This document shows, piece after piece, positions 7,274-16,097 of a DNA stretch of 64,000 nucleotides. Within the stretch, counting starts at the first letter, position 1; every line of letters starts with the position of its first letter. This DNA is from Streptantibioticus silvisoli. Its GTDB lineage: Bacteria; Actinomycetota; Actinomycetes; Streptomycetales; Streptomycetaceae. Position numbers and translations under genes: made by a program. Where the stretch lies: the NCBI RefSeq assembly GCF_027947535.2, contig NZ_JAAGKO020000029.1, positions 1-64,000 on the forward strand, in the 5' to 3' direction. The notes below the pieces were generated by a model that did not search any database, was not told the origin of the DNA, and saw only the letters and a program-made list of their open reading frames with translations.

Positions 7274-9466
7274 TCAGCCCTCGGAGAACGGAGTGGTGGA
7301 CTGCTCGGCCCAGATGGCTTTCCCGCCCGTGCTGTCGTACCGGACGCCCCAGCGGCCCGCGACGAGTTGAGCGGTGATCATCAGGCCGCGGCCGCCCTCG
7401 GCGCTGTCGGGCGCGCGGGTGAGGTGGGGTGCGCTGCTGCTGCCGTCGGTGACCTCGCACACGAGGGTGTCGTGGTCGCGGATCAGGCGCAGGACGACGG
7501 GTGGTTCGGCGTGGCGGATGCCGTTGGTGACGAGTTCGCTGACGATCAGTTCGGTGGTGAAGGCCAGGTCGTCCAGGCCCCAGTCCTGGAGTTGGCGGGT
7601 GGTGCGGTCGCGGGCGTCGCCGACGGCGGCCGGGTCGTGGGGGATCGGCCAGGCGACCGTGTCGTCGTCGGCGATGGCGCGGGTGCGCGCGAGCAGCAGC
7701 GTCACGTCGTCGGCCAGGCTGGTGTCGGGCAGCGCGGCGACCACGCCTTCCGCGGCGCCGTGCAGTTCGCCGTCGGCCGTCATGAGGGCCGCCGACAGCC
7801 GCTCGGGCAGGCGTACGCCCTCCAGGCCGACCAGGCCGTCGCTGTACAGGGCCAGCACCGTGCCGGGCGCCAGGTCGGTCTCGGCGACGTCGAAGACGAC
7901 CGCACCGTGGCCCAGCGGATCTCCAGGGGTGACGGGGAGGTAGTCGGCTGCGCCGTCGGGCCGGATCGCGATCGGTGGTGGATGCCCCGCGCTGGCGATC
8001 GAGCACCGGCAGGTGATCGGGTCGTAGACCGCGTACAGGCAGCTCGACCCGGCCGGGGACTCCTCGCGTGCGGCCCCGTCGGCCAGTTCGACGACCAACT
8101 CGTTGAGGTGGGTGAGCAGTTCGCCGGGCGCGAGGTCCATGGCGGCCAGCGTGCGCACCGCGGTGCGGATGCGGCCCATCGTGGCGGCGGCGTGCAGGCC
8201 GTGGCCGGCGATGTCCCCGGCCACCAGCGCCACCCGCTTCGACGACAGTTCGATGGCGTCGTAGAAGTCACCGCCAAGGCCCCGGCCGGAACGGGCGGGT
8301 ACGTAGACGGCTGCCGTCGACGCGGCGGCCGCGGCGGTGGCGGCCGGTGGCAGCAGACTGCGTTGCAGAGCGAGCGAGGTGCGCCGTTCCAGGTTGTAAC
8401 GGCGGGCGTTGTCCAGGCTCACCGCGGCGCGCGAGACGATCGCCTTGCCGGTGCGCACGTCGGCCTCGTCGAACGGCCGTTCCTCGCCCCGGCGCCACAA
8501 CTCCACCGATCCCAGGACGAGTCCGGGGTCGGCGGGGTTGTGCTCGCCGCCGCGTTCGGTCAGCAGCGGCAGGCACGCCACCGTCAACGACCCCTCCTCC
8601 TCGGCGAACGGCACCAGGGCCCGCACCATGTCGGGCTCGTCGTCCACCACGGCCGTGGTCGCCGCCCGGCCGACCAGGGTGAAGTGCTGGCCGGCCTGGA
8701 ACATGCGGATGACTTCCGGGCCGCGCAGGAACGGCGGGACGTGCGCGTCCCGGGAGTCCCGCGCGGGCCGGATGTAACCCTCCGGACGGGGTTCGCCCGC
8801 CGGTGCGATCGCCGCGCGCCACAACGCCAGATCCCCGCCGCCGGTCCGGGTGGGAGGCTCCCGGCCCTCGGGTATCTCGTCCGCGAGGGAGATCACCGCC
8901 ACGTCGCACAGCCGCGGCACGAGGACGTCGGCCAACTGCTGGGCGGTACGCACGACGTCCAGTTGGAGTCCGATGCGTTCCGCGGCGTCCTGCAACAGCT
9001 CCAGGCGCTGGGCGCGTTGGACGTCGTCAGTGGTGTTGATGAGGGTGACCACCAGGCTCGGGTTGCCGTCGGCGTCGACGGACCGCAGCACGGTCATCGC
9101 CACGTACAGCAGTCCGGCGGGAGTGCGCATCCGCCAGGTCTGGTGCGCGGTGGACACCGACGGGTAGCCGGTGGCCAGGACGGCTCGCAGGTGGGCGGCG
9201 ACCGACTCGCGGTCGTCCTCGGGCACCAGGTCGGTCAGCCGCACCCCGGCCCCGGCGCGGATGACCAGGCCGCCGAAGTTCAGCGGGGTGTGGATGGCGT
9301 CCCGCACCCGCAGCCGGTCGTCGAGGAAGAGGACGCCGACGTGAGGTTGCAGTGCCAGGGCCCGGTACAGCTCGGCGGCGCGGCCCGGCGTGCCGTCCGC
9401 CGACCGGGTGCCGCGATCTGCTGGCCCAGGAGGAGCGTTTCCGGCTCCGGGGCCGCTGGTGGCCAT
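7274..9466 (-). CDS. PAS-GAF-SpoIIE/PP2C phosphatase with C-terminal HATPase (anti-sigma-type) domain
   Basis: A 730-residue cytosolic signalling protein. Order: a PAS-like sensor at about 30-150 (HVGVLFLDDRLRVRDAIH), a GAF domain at about 160-350 (VLVPRLCDVAVISL ... VSLDNARRYNLE), a SpoIIE-type PP2C phosphatase at about 365-585 (GLGGDFYDAIEL, VALVAGDIAGHGLHAA, SLADDVTLLLART, with metal-binding Asp in GDFYD, GDIAGHG and DDVT), and a GHKL ATPase at about 600-725 (TELIVSELVTNGIRHA N-box, GGRGLMITAQLV G-box). This single-chain combination of RsbU-like phosphatase and RsbW-like kinase is widespread in Streptomyces and is expected to set the phosphorylation of STAS anti-anti-sigma factors. No partner gene is adjacent. 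Confidence 0.92.
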   Translation of the reverse strand: MATSGPGAGNAPPGPADRGTRSADGTPGRAAELYRALALQPHVGVLFLDDRLRVRDAIHTPLNFGGLVIRAGAGVRLTDLVPEDDRESVAAHLRAVLATGYPSVSTAHQTWRMRTPAGLLYVAMTVLRSVDADGNPSLVVTLINTTDDVQRAQRLELLQDAAERIGLQLDVVRTAQQLADVLVPRLCDVAVISLADEIPEGREPPTRTGGGDLALWRAAIAPAGEPRPEGYIRPARDSRDAHVPPFLRGPEVIRMFQAGQHFTLVGRAATTAVVDDEPDMVRALVPFAEEEGSLTVACLPLLTERGGEHNPADPGLVLGSVELWRRGEERPFDEADVRTGKAIVSRAAVSLDNARRYNLERRTSLALQRSLLPPAATAAAAASTAAVYVPARSGRGLGGDFYDAIELSSKRVALVAGDIAGHGLHAAATMGRIRTAVRTLAAMDLAPGELLTHLNELVVELADGAAREESPAGSSCLYAVYDPITCRCSIASAGHPPPIAIRPDGAADYLPVTPGDPLGHGAVVFDVAETDLAPGTVLALYSDGLVGLEGVRLPERLSAALMTADGELHGAAEGVVAALPDTSLADDVTLLLARTRAIADDDTVAWPIPHDPAAVGDARDRTTRQLQDWGLDDLAFTTELIVSELVTNGIRHAEPPVVLRLIRDHDTLVCEVTDGSSSAPHLTRAPDSAEGGRGLMITAQLVAGRWGVRYDSTGGKAIWAEQSTTPFSEG

Positions 9467-9845
9467 GGCCGCAGTCTAGAACCGGCCAGCCGCGTGCGGT
9501 CGGCCCCGTAGTGGGATTCGCGGCACGCCATCCGCACGCTCCGTCCGGGGGCGATCCGTCACGTCAGCAGCAACTGGGGTCGCCACAGCGGCCGTTGGCG
9601 CATTCGACGCCGGTCCGGAACCGTGGTCCGATGACTGCGGACGCGTCGACGGCAGTCCGCATCCGCCGTACATGGGAGGCGGTGCCATCTGTACAGGCGA
9701 GGTTGTACGGCGGACGAGGCCGACCGACCCGCCTCATCGGGGAAGGGCACCACCCGGATTTCGTCTCACCGGGAATTCGTCAGCCCCTATGGCAAGACGT
9801 GTTCAACCTCGGTGAATACACCGCACGACAATGCCTGACGCACCG
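9467..9845. other. Intergenic, nothing recognised
   Basis: About 380 bases between the 3' end of the MmyB-like regulator and the phosphatase start. No coding signature or strong hairpin was seen. Confidence 0.6.
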
Positions 9846-10685
9846 TCAAATCTGTGTCCACCGCAGGAACTCCACCCGGTAGCCGACCACACCCTCCAGG
9901 ACCGCGACCGCGCAGCTCACCGCACCCACCCGCCCGGTACCGGCGTGCCGCATCAGCCGCCGGCCGCCGCCGGAGAACAGCGTCGGGCTCGCCGCCTGGC
10001 GGTCCCACACCGCGCGCACCTGCGGATCGAGCAGAGCGATGTCCCGGATCTGGAGCAGCCGACGGTGCGTCGGACGCTCGCGCAGCGCGCCGGCCAGCTG
10101 CGAGACGGCGGTCAGACACCAGTACGGCCAGTCGACCAGCACGTTCTCGCGGACCCTCGCGTCGGCCGCCAGGACCGACAGCACCGTGTTGTGCGGACAC
10201 CCGCCCCACAACTCGTCCGCGGCCGGGCTGTGCCACAGCACGTCGAACCCCTCGTCGACCACGTACGCGGGCAGCGGACTGGACGTCACCACGGAGTACC
10301 AGATCGGCGGGGCCTGCGCCACGCCCAGCAGCCCCTCGGGGTCCGTCGGCGGTCTGCCGTACAGGCACTTCCACAACGCGTCCCACGTGGTCGCGTCGAG
10401 GCCGAGCACCTCGGCCAGCCGGTGCAGGTCCGGCCCGGCCGGGTTGGCGATCATCCCCCGCTCGAACCGGCTGTACCAGGCCCCGGGCGGCCGCCCCAGC
10501 AGCACGTCCATGTCGTACTGCGTCAGACCGCGGTCCCGCCGGCCGGTCCTGGGCACCGCGGACAGGCCCGCCGCCAGGCGGAGTTCGGGCAGTCCGCCGA
10601 CGCCGGCCCGGGCGATCCGCTCCCGCGCCCGGCGCAGCAGCCCCCTCAACGCGTCCGGCGCGTAAGCGCGTTCCGCCGAGCCCAT
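9846..10685 (-). CDS. XRE-family regulator with MmyB-like ligand-binding domain
   Basis: A 279-residue regulator. The N-terminal HTH spans residues about 10-90 and is atypical: RRDRGLTQYDMDVLL, then GAWYSRFERGMI, with the HTH_31-type 'W-Y-S-x-x-E' recognition helix. The MmyB-like domain follows (IWYSVVTSSPLPAYVVDEGFDV, WHSPAADELWGG, NVLVDWPYWCL). The ATG at 10685 has AGGAG 6 bases upstream. That ribosome-binding site lies inside the stop region of a possible small upstream ORF. Confidence 0.87.
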   Translation of the reverse strand: MGSAERAYAPDALRGLLRRARERIARAGVGGLPELRLAAGLSAVPRTGRRDRGLTQYDMDVLLGRPPGAWYSRFERGMIANPAGPDLHRLAEVLGLDATTWDALWKCLYGRPPTDPEGLLGVAQAPPIWYSVVTSSPLPAYVVDEGFDVLWHSPAADELWGGCPHNTVLSVLAADARVRENVLVDWPYWCLTAVSQLAGALRERPTHRRLLQIRDIALLDPQVRAVWDRQAASPTLFSGGGRRLMRHAGTGRVGAVSCAVAVLEGVVGYRVEFLRWTQI

Positions 10686-10686
10686 G

Positions 10687-10938
10687 TCACTCCTGCCGCA
10701 GGTACGGATCGCCGGCCTTCCAAGTCCCCTTCGCCCACTGCTGACTTGCGGCGCCGGCGACGCCGGGCCCGCGGGCGACTGCCGAACCGTCCGGTGCGTC
10801 GACCGCGACCCCGGGCTCGCACACGATCGGGCCCGGCCCATCCAACGGTCGCGCCTCCGCAACGCGGCCCGACCCGCCCGCGAACGATCGGTGCAGGCCG
10901 CCGGCGTCCCGCACGGCCGCCGTCACAACAGCGGTCAT
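10687..10938 (-). CDS. Possible small protein upstream of the XRE gene
   Basis: An 83-codon frame (start MTAVVTAAVRDAGG, end WKAGDPYLRQE) that stops one base before the XRE start codon, so the AGGAG of the XRE gene lies in its last codons. Composition is less arginine-rich than neighbouring chance frames. It has no good ribosome-binding site of its own and I recognise no family. Confidence 0.3.
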   Translation of the reverse strand: MTAVVTAAVRDAGGLHRSFAGGSGRVAEARPLDGPGPIVCEPGVAVDAPDGSAVARGPGVAGAASQQWAKGTWKAGDPYLRQE

Positions 10939-11218
10939 AGGGGGACTCTACGCCCGCCGCGCCGACGTCGTCCGCCGCCGCCATGCTGCCCCCCGCACGC
11001 CGAGGTCCGGACGCCGGACGCCGGACGGCGTCCGAGTCCGCGTCCCGAGGCTCTCGCCGTACCGTCCCATCCCGGCCACGTCCCCGGCGCTCGGTCCGGA
11101 CCGTCCGGAAAAGGTCTGCGGGCCCGCCCCGCCGATCCGGCCGTCCTACAGTGGCCGGGCGTACCGTGCGGGACACGGTGGTGCGGACGCGGCTGCCCGC
11201 TGCGGACCGGGCACGCGT

Positions 11219-11276
11219 GTGTCGCACGTTACGGACCCGGCACGTGCCTCCGCCGGGGAGGCACGCCGTGCGACAC
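11219..11276. promoter_or_regulatory. Nested inverted repeats upstream of the LLM gene
   Basis: Outer 10-bp arms GTGTCGCACG (11219-11228) and CGTGCGACAC (11267-11276) enclose inner 9-bp arms CGTGCCTCC (11243-11251) and GGAGGCACG (11257-11265). All arms are perfect. The structure ends 15 bp before the ATG at 11292, so the right inner arm would carry the only GGAGG near the start. Confidence 0.6.
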
Positions 11277-11291
11277 GGTACGAGGGACGCC

Positions 11292-12194
11292 ATGAGAATC
11301 GGTTTCGCACTGCCCCAGTTCCACCGCCAGGCCCACGGGATCGCGCGGACGGCGACGTTCGCCTCCGAGGTCGAGCAGGCCGGGGCCGCCAGCCTCTGGG
11401 TCGGCGACCGCAACCTCGCCGCCGTCCGTCCCAGCGTCGGCTACGGCGGCCGGGGCAACACCATCCCCGCCGAATTCAACGCCACGACCGACCCCTTCAT
11501 CCTGCTGGGCATCGCCGCCAGTGCCACCCGCAACGTGCTGCTGGGCACCCATGTCCTCGTCGCCCCGCTCTACCCGCCCGTCCAGCTGGCCCGGTCCCTG
11601 ACGACGATCGACCTGGTCAGCGGCGGACGCCTGCTGCCCGGCTTCGGGGTCGGCTGGTCCCCCGAGGAGTTCCGGGCGGCCGGCGTGGACTTCGCCCGGC
11701 GCGGCGCACGTATGGACGAGGTACTCGACGCCCTCGAAGCCATCTGGGGCGGCGACCCGGCGGAATACCACGGCACGCAGCTGTCCGTGCCGCTGCACCA
11801 TACGCCCCTCAAGCCGGTTCAGCGCCCGCGTCCGCCCATCTACCTGGGCGCCCTGTCCGAACGCGCGCTGCGCCGGGTCGCCCGCCGTGCCGACGGCTGG
11901 CTCCCGGTGTGCGTCGTTCCCGGCCACGTCGACATCGACGGACTGCTCGCGCAACGCGCCCTGCTCGACGAACTCGCCGTGCGGGCGGGCCGCGAACCGG
12001 CGGCCATCGACACCGTGCTGCGGGTGAACATCGACGCCGGCACCGGCACGGCCGAGGTCGCCGACACCATCAGGCGCGTCCACGAACGCACGGGCATCGA
12101 GCACTTCATGGTCGACTCGATGTACGCGGTGGACACCGTCGACGGCTCCGTCGAGCATGCCCGGGACGTCCTCGAACGCGTGGCGACCGGCTGA
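11292..12194 (+). CDS. LLM-class F420-dependent oxidoreductase
   Basis: A 300-residue luciferase-like monooxygenase-fold protein of the F420-dependent group. It starts MRIGFALPQF, has AEFNATTDPFILLGIAAS, the conserved LLGTHVLVAPLYPPVQLARS and TTIDLVSGGRLLPGFGVGW, and GARMDEVLDALEAIW, all hallmarks of TIGR036xx-type LLM oxidoreductases. The TIM-barrel is complete. The substrate cannot be inferred. The gene stands alone, preceded by nested inverted repeats and ending in a 24-bp minisatellite whose first copy contains the stop codon. Confidence 0.92.
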   Translation: MRIGFALPQFHRQAHGIARTATFASEVEQAGAASLWVGDRNLAAVRPSVGYGGRGNTIPAEFNATTDPFILLGIAASATRNVLLGTHVLVAPLYPPVQLARSLTTIDLVSGGRLLPGFGVGWSPEEFRAAGVDFARRGARMDEVLDALEAIWGGDPAEYHGTQLSVPLHHTPLKPVQRPRPPIYLGALSERALRRVARRADGWLPVCVVPGHVDIDGLLAQRALLDELAVRAGREPAAIDTVLRVNIDAGTGTAEVADTIRRVHERTGIEHFMVDSMYAVDTVDGSVEHARDVLERVATG

Positions 12195-12269
12195 GACGAG
12201 CGCGTGGCGAACGGCTGGGTCGAGCGTGTGGCGAACGGCTGGGACGAGCGCGTGCCGGACGGCCGGGAC
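12174..12269. repeat. Four 24-bp tandem repeats overlapping the LLM stop codon
   Basis: Copies at 12174, 12198, 12222 and 12246, unit close to GAGCGCGTGGCGAACGGCTG plus GGAC. Copy 1 is the C-terminal coding end (ERVATG, stop TGA); copies 2-4 continue in the same frame as ERVANGW-type repeats after the stop. Confidence 0.9.
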
Positions 12270-12413
12270 CGCCCCGGAACCCACGAAGGCGGCTCCCGGG
12301 GCGGGAGACGGCACGGCGGTCCGCTCTCCCGCTCCGCCCGTTTCTCCGGCTCCGGGGGCCGTGAGCGCGTGCTGCGGGAGGCAGGCCCGGACGGCCCGGC
12401 CTCCCGCGTCCCG

Positions 12414-12974
12414 TCAGGCGGCTGGGAGGGTGTCGGCCTGCGGGCGGTTCGCCCGGAAGCGGCGGAGGTAGGAGCGGGCCATCGGGCCGGCGGGGACGCC
12501 GCGGGCGAAGGCACGCATGTTGCGCGCGCCGGTGTTGTAGCCCAGGGCGAGCAGTTCCTCGGTCGTGAGCCGCGCGGTGCGGCGGTCCGGGAGCCGGGCC
12601 GCCAGGTCGCGCAGGTGCCAGGCGGCCGCGCGCAGCGCGAAGCCCGGGTCGTCCCGCATGTCCTGCCACCGCCCGTCGAGGTCGTGCGCGCGGCACACCT
12701 GCTCGAAGGCGGTGCGGTGCATGTTGACCAGGCCGAACGACGCTCCCGGCTTCCACCACTGCCACAGGCGCTCCAGGAGCGGGTGATGCGGCTTGTACGC
12801 CTCGTTGCGCAGTACGGTCATCAGCAGCCGGGGGCTGATTCCGGCCTCGCGCGCGCTGCGCACCACGTGGTCGGCGTACTCGTCGGGGTCGTACCGTCCG
12901 GGCAGCAGGGGCGGTGTGGGTGCCGACTGCTCCGCTGCGCCCGGCTTTCCCGTCACCCCAGTGGCCGTGCTCAT
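12414..12974 (-). CDS. Lytic-transglycosylase-like protein (cytoplasmic form, no signal peptide)
   Basis: A 186-residue protein with an SLT-like helical core: YADHVVRSAREAGISPRLLMTVLRNE (with the position of the catalytic Glu), SFGLVNMHRTAFEQVC (the 'GlxQi' type motif), LRAAAWHLRDLAARLP and LLALGYNTGARNMRAFARG (the 'AYNaG' motif). It lacks an export signal or membrane segment, unlike wall-acting homologues, so it may be phage-derived or released by lysis. The ATG at 12974 has GCGAGG at proper spacing; an ATG two codons upstream is also possible. Confidence 0.75.
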   Translation of the reverse strand: MSTATGVTGKPGAAEQSAPTPPLLPGRYDPDEYADHVVRSAREAGISPRLLMTVLRNEAYKPHHPLLERLWQWWKPGASFGLVNMHRTAFEQVCRAHDLDGRWQDMRDDPGFALRAAAWHLRDLAARLPDRRTARLTTEELLALGYNTGARNMRAFARGVPAGPMARSYLRRFRANRPQADTLPAA

Positions 12975-13251
12975 GTCCATCCTCGCCCTCGCTCCCGCGC
13001 ATTACCGCCCGTACCGCCCGTTGCGCAGGGCGTGTGCCCCGGTTGTCCGGGCGGCAATCCTCGGAGAACGATGCGCACGGTGCCGCCGGCGCGGTGGCCG
13101 CGTCGCAGACCCGCGCAGGACCGGCGCAGGGCCGGGCGATGGGGTGCAAGGCGGGCCCGGCGAAAAAGCGGAGCCCGGGCCCGCCGAACGAGTGGAGAAG
13201 GCGAGCCCGTGGCCCGGGGGCCGGCGCTGGGGGAGCCGGACCCCGGGCGGC

Positions 13252-14664
13252 CTACGTCCGCTGGGCCGGTGCGACGGCCGGGCGGCTGCCGTGGGCGTGC
13301 AGCCGCTCCTGCCAGGCGGGCGTGCGCAGTTCCTCGGCGTGCGGCAGGGACACGCACAGGTAGACGTCCCGCCCACCGTCGTCGCCCGGGGTGGGCGCGA
13401 TGTGCACCGTGGGTATCGGCAGGTCGGGGAACTCGTACCAGAACGCGGTGCCCGAGCCCAGGTCGATGCGGTAGAGCGGGAACTGCGACCAGTTGTTGAC
13501 CGTGATCGACGTGTCGAAGACCTCGGCGGCCCGCACCGACATGACGCGCCGTGACACGCCCAGGTGCCGGTGGGCGTTGAGGAAGGCGATCTCGTCGCGG
13601 ATCTTCGCGGTGGTGTTGGCCTCCAGCCCTTCCCGGATCGAGCGCGCGACGGTGCCGAGCGGCTGCGAGCGCAGCTCGCCGGCCGACGTGCTGGTCCAGT
13701 TGTTGCTGACGCAGTTGCCCCAGTAGTCGGCGGGCAGCGCGTCGCCCAGCCGGGAGTGGGCGCCGACGATCAGGCCGAGCCACTCCATGGCGTCGGCCGG
13801 CCGGTCGCGCAGGTCGCCCAGCACCTGCCACAGGTGCGCGGTGAGCGCGTCGTTGGTGGAGACCCAGGAACCGGAGTCCGGCAGGCCGGCCAGCGCCGTC
13901 TCCTTCATCGCGGCCAGTTCGGCGGCGGAGAAACGGGTGGCCACCGTCGCGAGACGCTTCAGCCCCAGGCGTGCCATGGCCGCCAGATGGCGCCACCGGG
14001 GAACCGCGATGAACGCGCGGTCGCGGGCCGTCTCGTCGTCCTCGGCCAGCTTCCCGAGCCCGTCGAGCAGGCCGCGGTCGTGACAGGGCGTGGGATACGG
14101 CAGCCCCAGGTGTTCGCGGGACCAGTTCTCCAGGAACGCCACCGTGCTGGCGCCGTCCGCCAGGCTGTGGTTGATGACCACACCCAGGATCGAACCGCCG
14201 CCGCGCATCTGCGTCAGCCGCACCTTCAGCAGCGGCGTGTCGCGGTCGATCACCCGGAACGGCCCGACCTCGCGCAGGAACTGTCCGACGACCGGTTCCG
14301 TGCGCAGCTGCGGTCCGTAGTCCAGCATCGGGTCCGGGCTGGACGCCTCGGTGAACCGGGCGCCCGCGTCGTCGCACACCACGCTCAGTCCGCCGTCGGC
14401 GTCCCGGCTCAACCGCCCCGCCAGCGGCGGATAGTTGCGCAGCACCCGGGACAGCGAGTCCCGCAGCGCCGCGCCGTCCAGCGTCTCGCGGAAGAAGAAC
14501 GTGAGGGGCGTGTAGACCGGACCGGTCAGCAGGTCGTACCCGCTGAGCCGGAGCCGCTGCCCGGTCGCCACACCCGCGCGCACCGGGAAGACCCGCTCCT
14601 CCGTGCTCGTCACGGTGTCGCGGAAGGCGACGGCCGCAGCGCGCCCGCTCCGCCGGTCAGGCAT
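13252..14664 (-). CDS. BAHD-type acyltransferase (PF02458 'transferase' family)
   Basis: A 470-residue protein with the complete BAHD layout best known from plants and fungi. It shows RVLRNYPPLAGRLSRDADG (the 'YyPLAGRl' motif), the catalytic HxxxD as INHSLADGAS (His166, Asp170), STNDALTAHLWQVL (the 'T-x-DaltAhlWr' motif) and a DFGWG-equivalent near NVNNWSQFPLYRIDLGSG. The family uses acyl-CoA donors to acylate alcohols or amines of natural products. No signal peptide. It is not in an obvious operon; a stand-alone NRPS lies 1.5 kb away. The ATG at 14664 has only a weak ribosome-binding site; a GTG near residue 18 is an alternative. Confidence 0.85.
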   Translation of the reverse strand: MPDRRSGRAAAVAFRDTVTSTEERVFPVRAGVATGQRLRLSGYDLLTGPVYTPLTFFFRETLDGAALRDSLSRVLRNYPPLAGRLSRDADGGLSVVCDDAGARFTEASSPDPMLDYGPQLRTEPVVGQFLREVGPFRVIDRDTPLLKVRLTQMRGGGSILGVVINHSLADGASTVAFLENWSREHLGLPYPTPCHDRGLLDGLGKLAEDDETARDRAFIAVPRWRHLAAMARLGLKRLATVATRFSAAELAAMKETALAGLPDSGSWVSTNDALTAHLWQVLGDLRDRPADAMEWLGLIVGAHSRLGDALPADYWGNCVSNNWTSTSAGELRSQPLGTVARSIREGLEANTTAKIRDEIAFLNAHRHLGVSRRVMSVRAAEVFDTSITVNNWSQFPLYRIDLGSGTAFWYEFPDLPIPTVHIAPTPGDDGGRDVYLCVSLPHAEELRTPAWQERLHAHGSRPAVAPAQRT

Positions 14665-15214
14665 CGCTGCGGGGGCACTGGCGTGCCTGATCGAGAAGCT
14701 TGTTGTTGTCGTTCCCCATCGGCTGTGGGCCTCCTATGCGTACCAGCGGGGACGCGAACCGCCCGCCGCGGCAGGAGCGAACGGACCGTAATCCCGCGCC
14801 CGGGTCGGTCGACCGCGAGAGGCTCAGCCCAGCACAGCCGTACGCCGGCGCGCCAGCGCCCGCGGGCGACTCTAGGGAACAGCCGCGAAGCCCGCCTCCG
14901 ATCACCGGGGGGATGTGGTTTAGGGGATTCCTCGGTTCTTCGGGGGTACGGGGTTGACGCGCGCGTCAGCGGGGGGCAGGAGCGGGGTGCGCGGCGTGGG
15001 GTGCGGGCGGTGGGGGTGGTGTATGCGGTGCGTACGTGTGCGGCACGGCCGGTGCGGTGGGTAGTGCATGCGGTGCGGCCGGTGCGCGAGGTGGGCCGGC
15101 CGGCGCGAGGTCGCCGTGCCTGCGGGGGAGGCGGACAGCCCTGGTGCGGAACCAGGCACGCCGGACGCCCTCTCAACCTCACCGCTTCCCGGTGTCACCA
15201 GAAGGCACCGCACA
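14665..15214. other. Intergenic region, GT-rich low-complexity tract
   Basis: About 550 bases without a supportable gene. From roughly 14980 to 15100 it is built of GTGCGGTG-like steps, giving His/Arg/Thr/Pro runs on the minus strand. The left part may carry the promoter of the BAHD gene, but no clear elements were recognised. Confidence 0.6.
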
Positions 15215-15799
15215 TCACCAGACGAAGGGGATCATCCGCTTGCGTCCGGTAGCGAAGGCCCGGTAGGCGTCGCCCAGCGTGGCGTTGAGCGCGGCTTCCT
15301 CCACCCGGATCCGGTTGGCGAAGCCCACCATGGGCAGCACCGCGAGGGCGGCGACGCCGATCCAGTTGCCGTACATCACGGCCATGCCGAGGAAGGCCAC
15401 CTCGGCCCCGGTGTAGCTGGGGTGCCGCAGGACGCGGTAGGGGCCCGTGCGGATGACGGGTTGATCCGCGCTGGTCATGACCTTGAAGGTGAAGAACCGC
15501 CCCAGCGTACGGAAGGCCCACCACCGCAGTGCGATTCCCATCCAGCAGATGGCCAGTCCGACGCCGAACGTGATCCCGCCACCGTGGATCGTGGTGGCGG
15601 GCAGAGCGGAAGAAGTCAACGCCGTCACCAGCCACGCCGCACCGACGCAGATCCGGGCCACGGCGAAGCTCTGCCGGTCCGTCTTCTGGGCCTCGGTGCG
15701 GGTCTTGCGGCCTTGCCGGAGCTCACTGGCCATCCAGACGACAAGCGTCGCCCCGAACAGCACTCCACTCACCACGTGATGATCGAAGTATGCCTTCAT
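15215..15799 (-). CDS. Isoprenylcysteine carboxyl methyltransferase (ICMT) family membrane protein
   Basis: A 194-residue integral membrane protein with about five hydrophobic segments. The C-terminal half carries the family signature RTGPYRVLRHPSYTGAEVAFLG and later RIRVEEAALNATLGDAYRAF, matching the SAM-binding RHPxY and E-E-x2-L motifs of ICMT/PEMT methyltransferases. Bacterial members are often of unknown substrate and sit near polyketide or lipid genes. The start at 15799 (MKAYFDHHVVSG) is preferred; an upstream extension to 16081 is arginine-rich and non-homologous. Confidence 0.88.
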   Translation of the reverse strand: MKAYFDHHVVSGVLFGATLVVWMASELRQGRKTRTEAQKTDRQSFAVARICVGAAWLVTALTSSALPATTIHGGGITFGVGLAICWMGIALRWWAFRTLGRFFTFKVMTSADQPVIRTGPYRVLRHPSYTGAEVAFLGMAVMYGNWIGVAALAVLPMVGFANRIRVEEAALNATLGDAYRAFATGRKRMIPFVW

Positions 15800-15933
15800 C
15801 CGCCGAAGCCTAAGTGGTGTTGTCCCGCGACTGCCGACCGCGGGTGAATGACGATGCCGTACCGCTCGAACGGGTTCCGGTTCGGCGCGGGTAAGTGGCG
15901 AAGCGAGTGAGTGGCGAATCCGGTGGACCGGCT

Positions 15934-16083
15934 TCAGCGGTCCATGACGCGGGCGGCGGCGATGGGGCGCCATGACAGGCCAAGACCACGGTAGAGACGG
16001 ACGGCGGTGGTGTTCCAGCTGTCGGCGATCAACGCGGCCGTACCGTGGTCGGCGACGAGGCTGTCCAGGACGAAGCCGCACAC
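15934..16083 (-). pseudogene. C-terminal fragment of a GNAT acetyltransferase
   Basis: The minus frame ends VCGFVLDSLVADHGTAALI, ADSWNTTAVRLYRGLGL, then AAARVMDR and stop. This is the last 49 residues of a GNAT protein (the N-x-x-A-x-x-L-Y-x-x-x-G-L helix). The acetyl-CoA-binding part is missing and the frame runs directly into the hairpin at 16098. Confidence 0.75.
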
Positions 16084-16097
16084 GGCCGGCACGGGCC

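Noticed and set aside
6727..7377. 216-codon plus frame
   Set aside because: Built largely from the 12-bp repeat and antisense of the phosphatase 3' end.
7367..9511. 714-codon plus frame opposite the 730-aa phosphatase
   Set aside because: Long antisense frame typical of very high G+C genes; Gly/Arg/Val-rich without motifs.
12157..13499. Plus-strand frames after the LLM gene, including in-frame repeat extension
   Set aside because: Arises from the 24-bp repeat and the antisense of the transglycosylase-like gene; the TGA in copy 1 separates it from the LLM gene.
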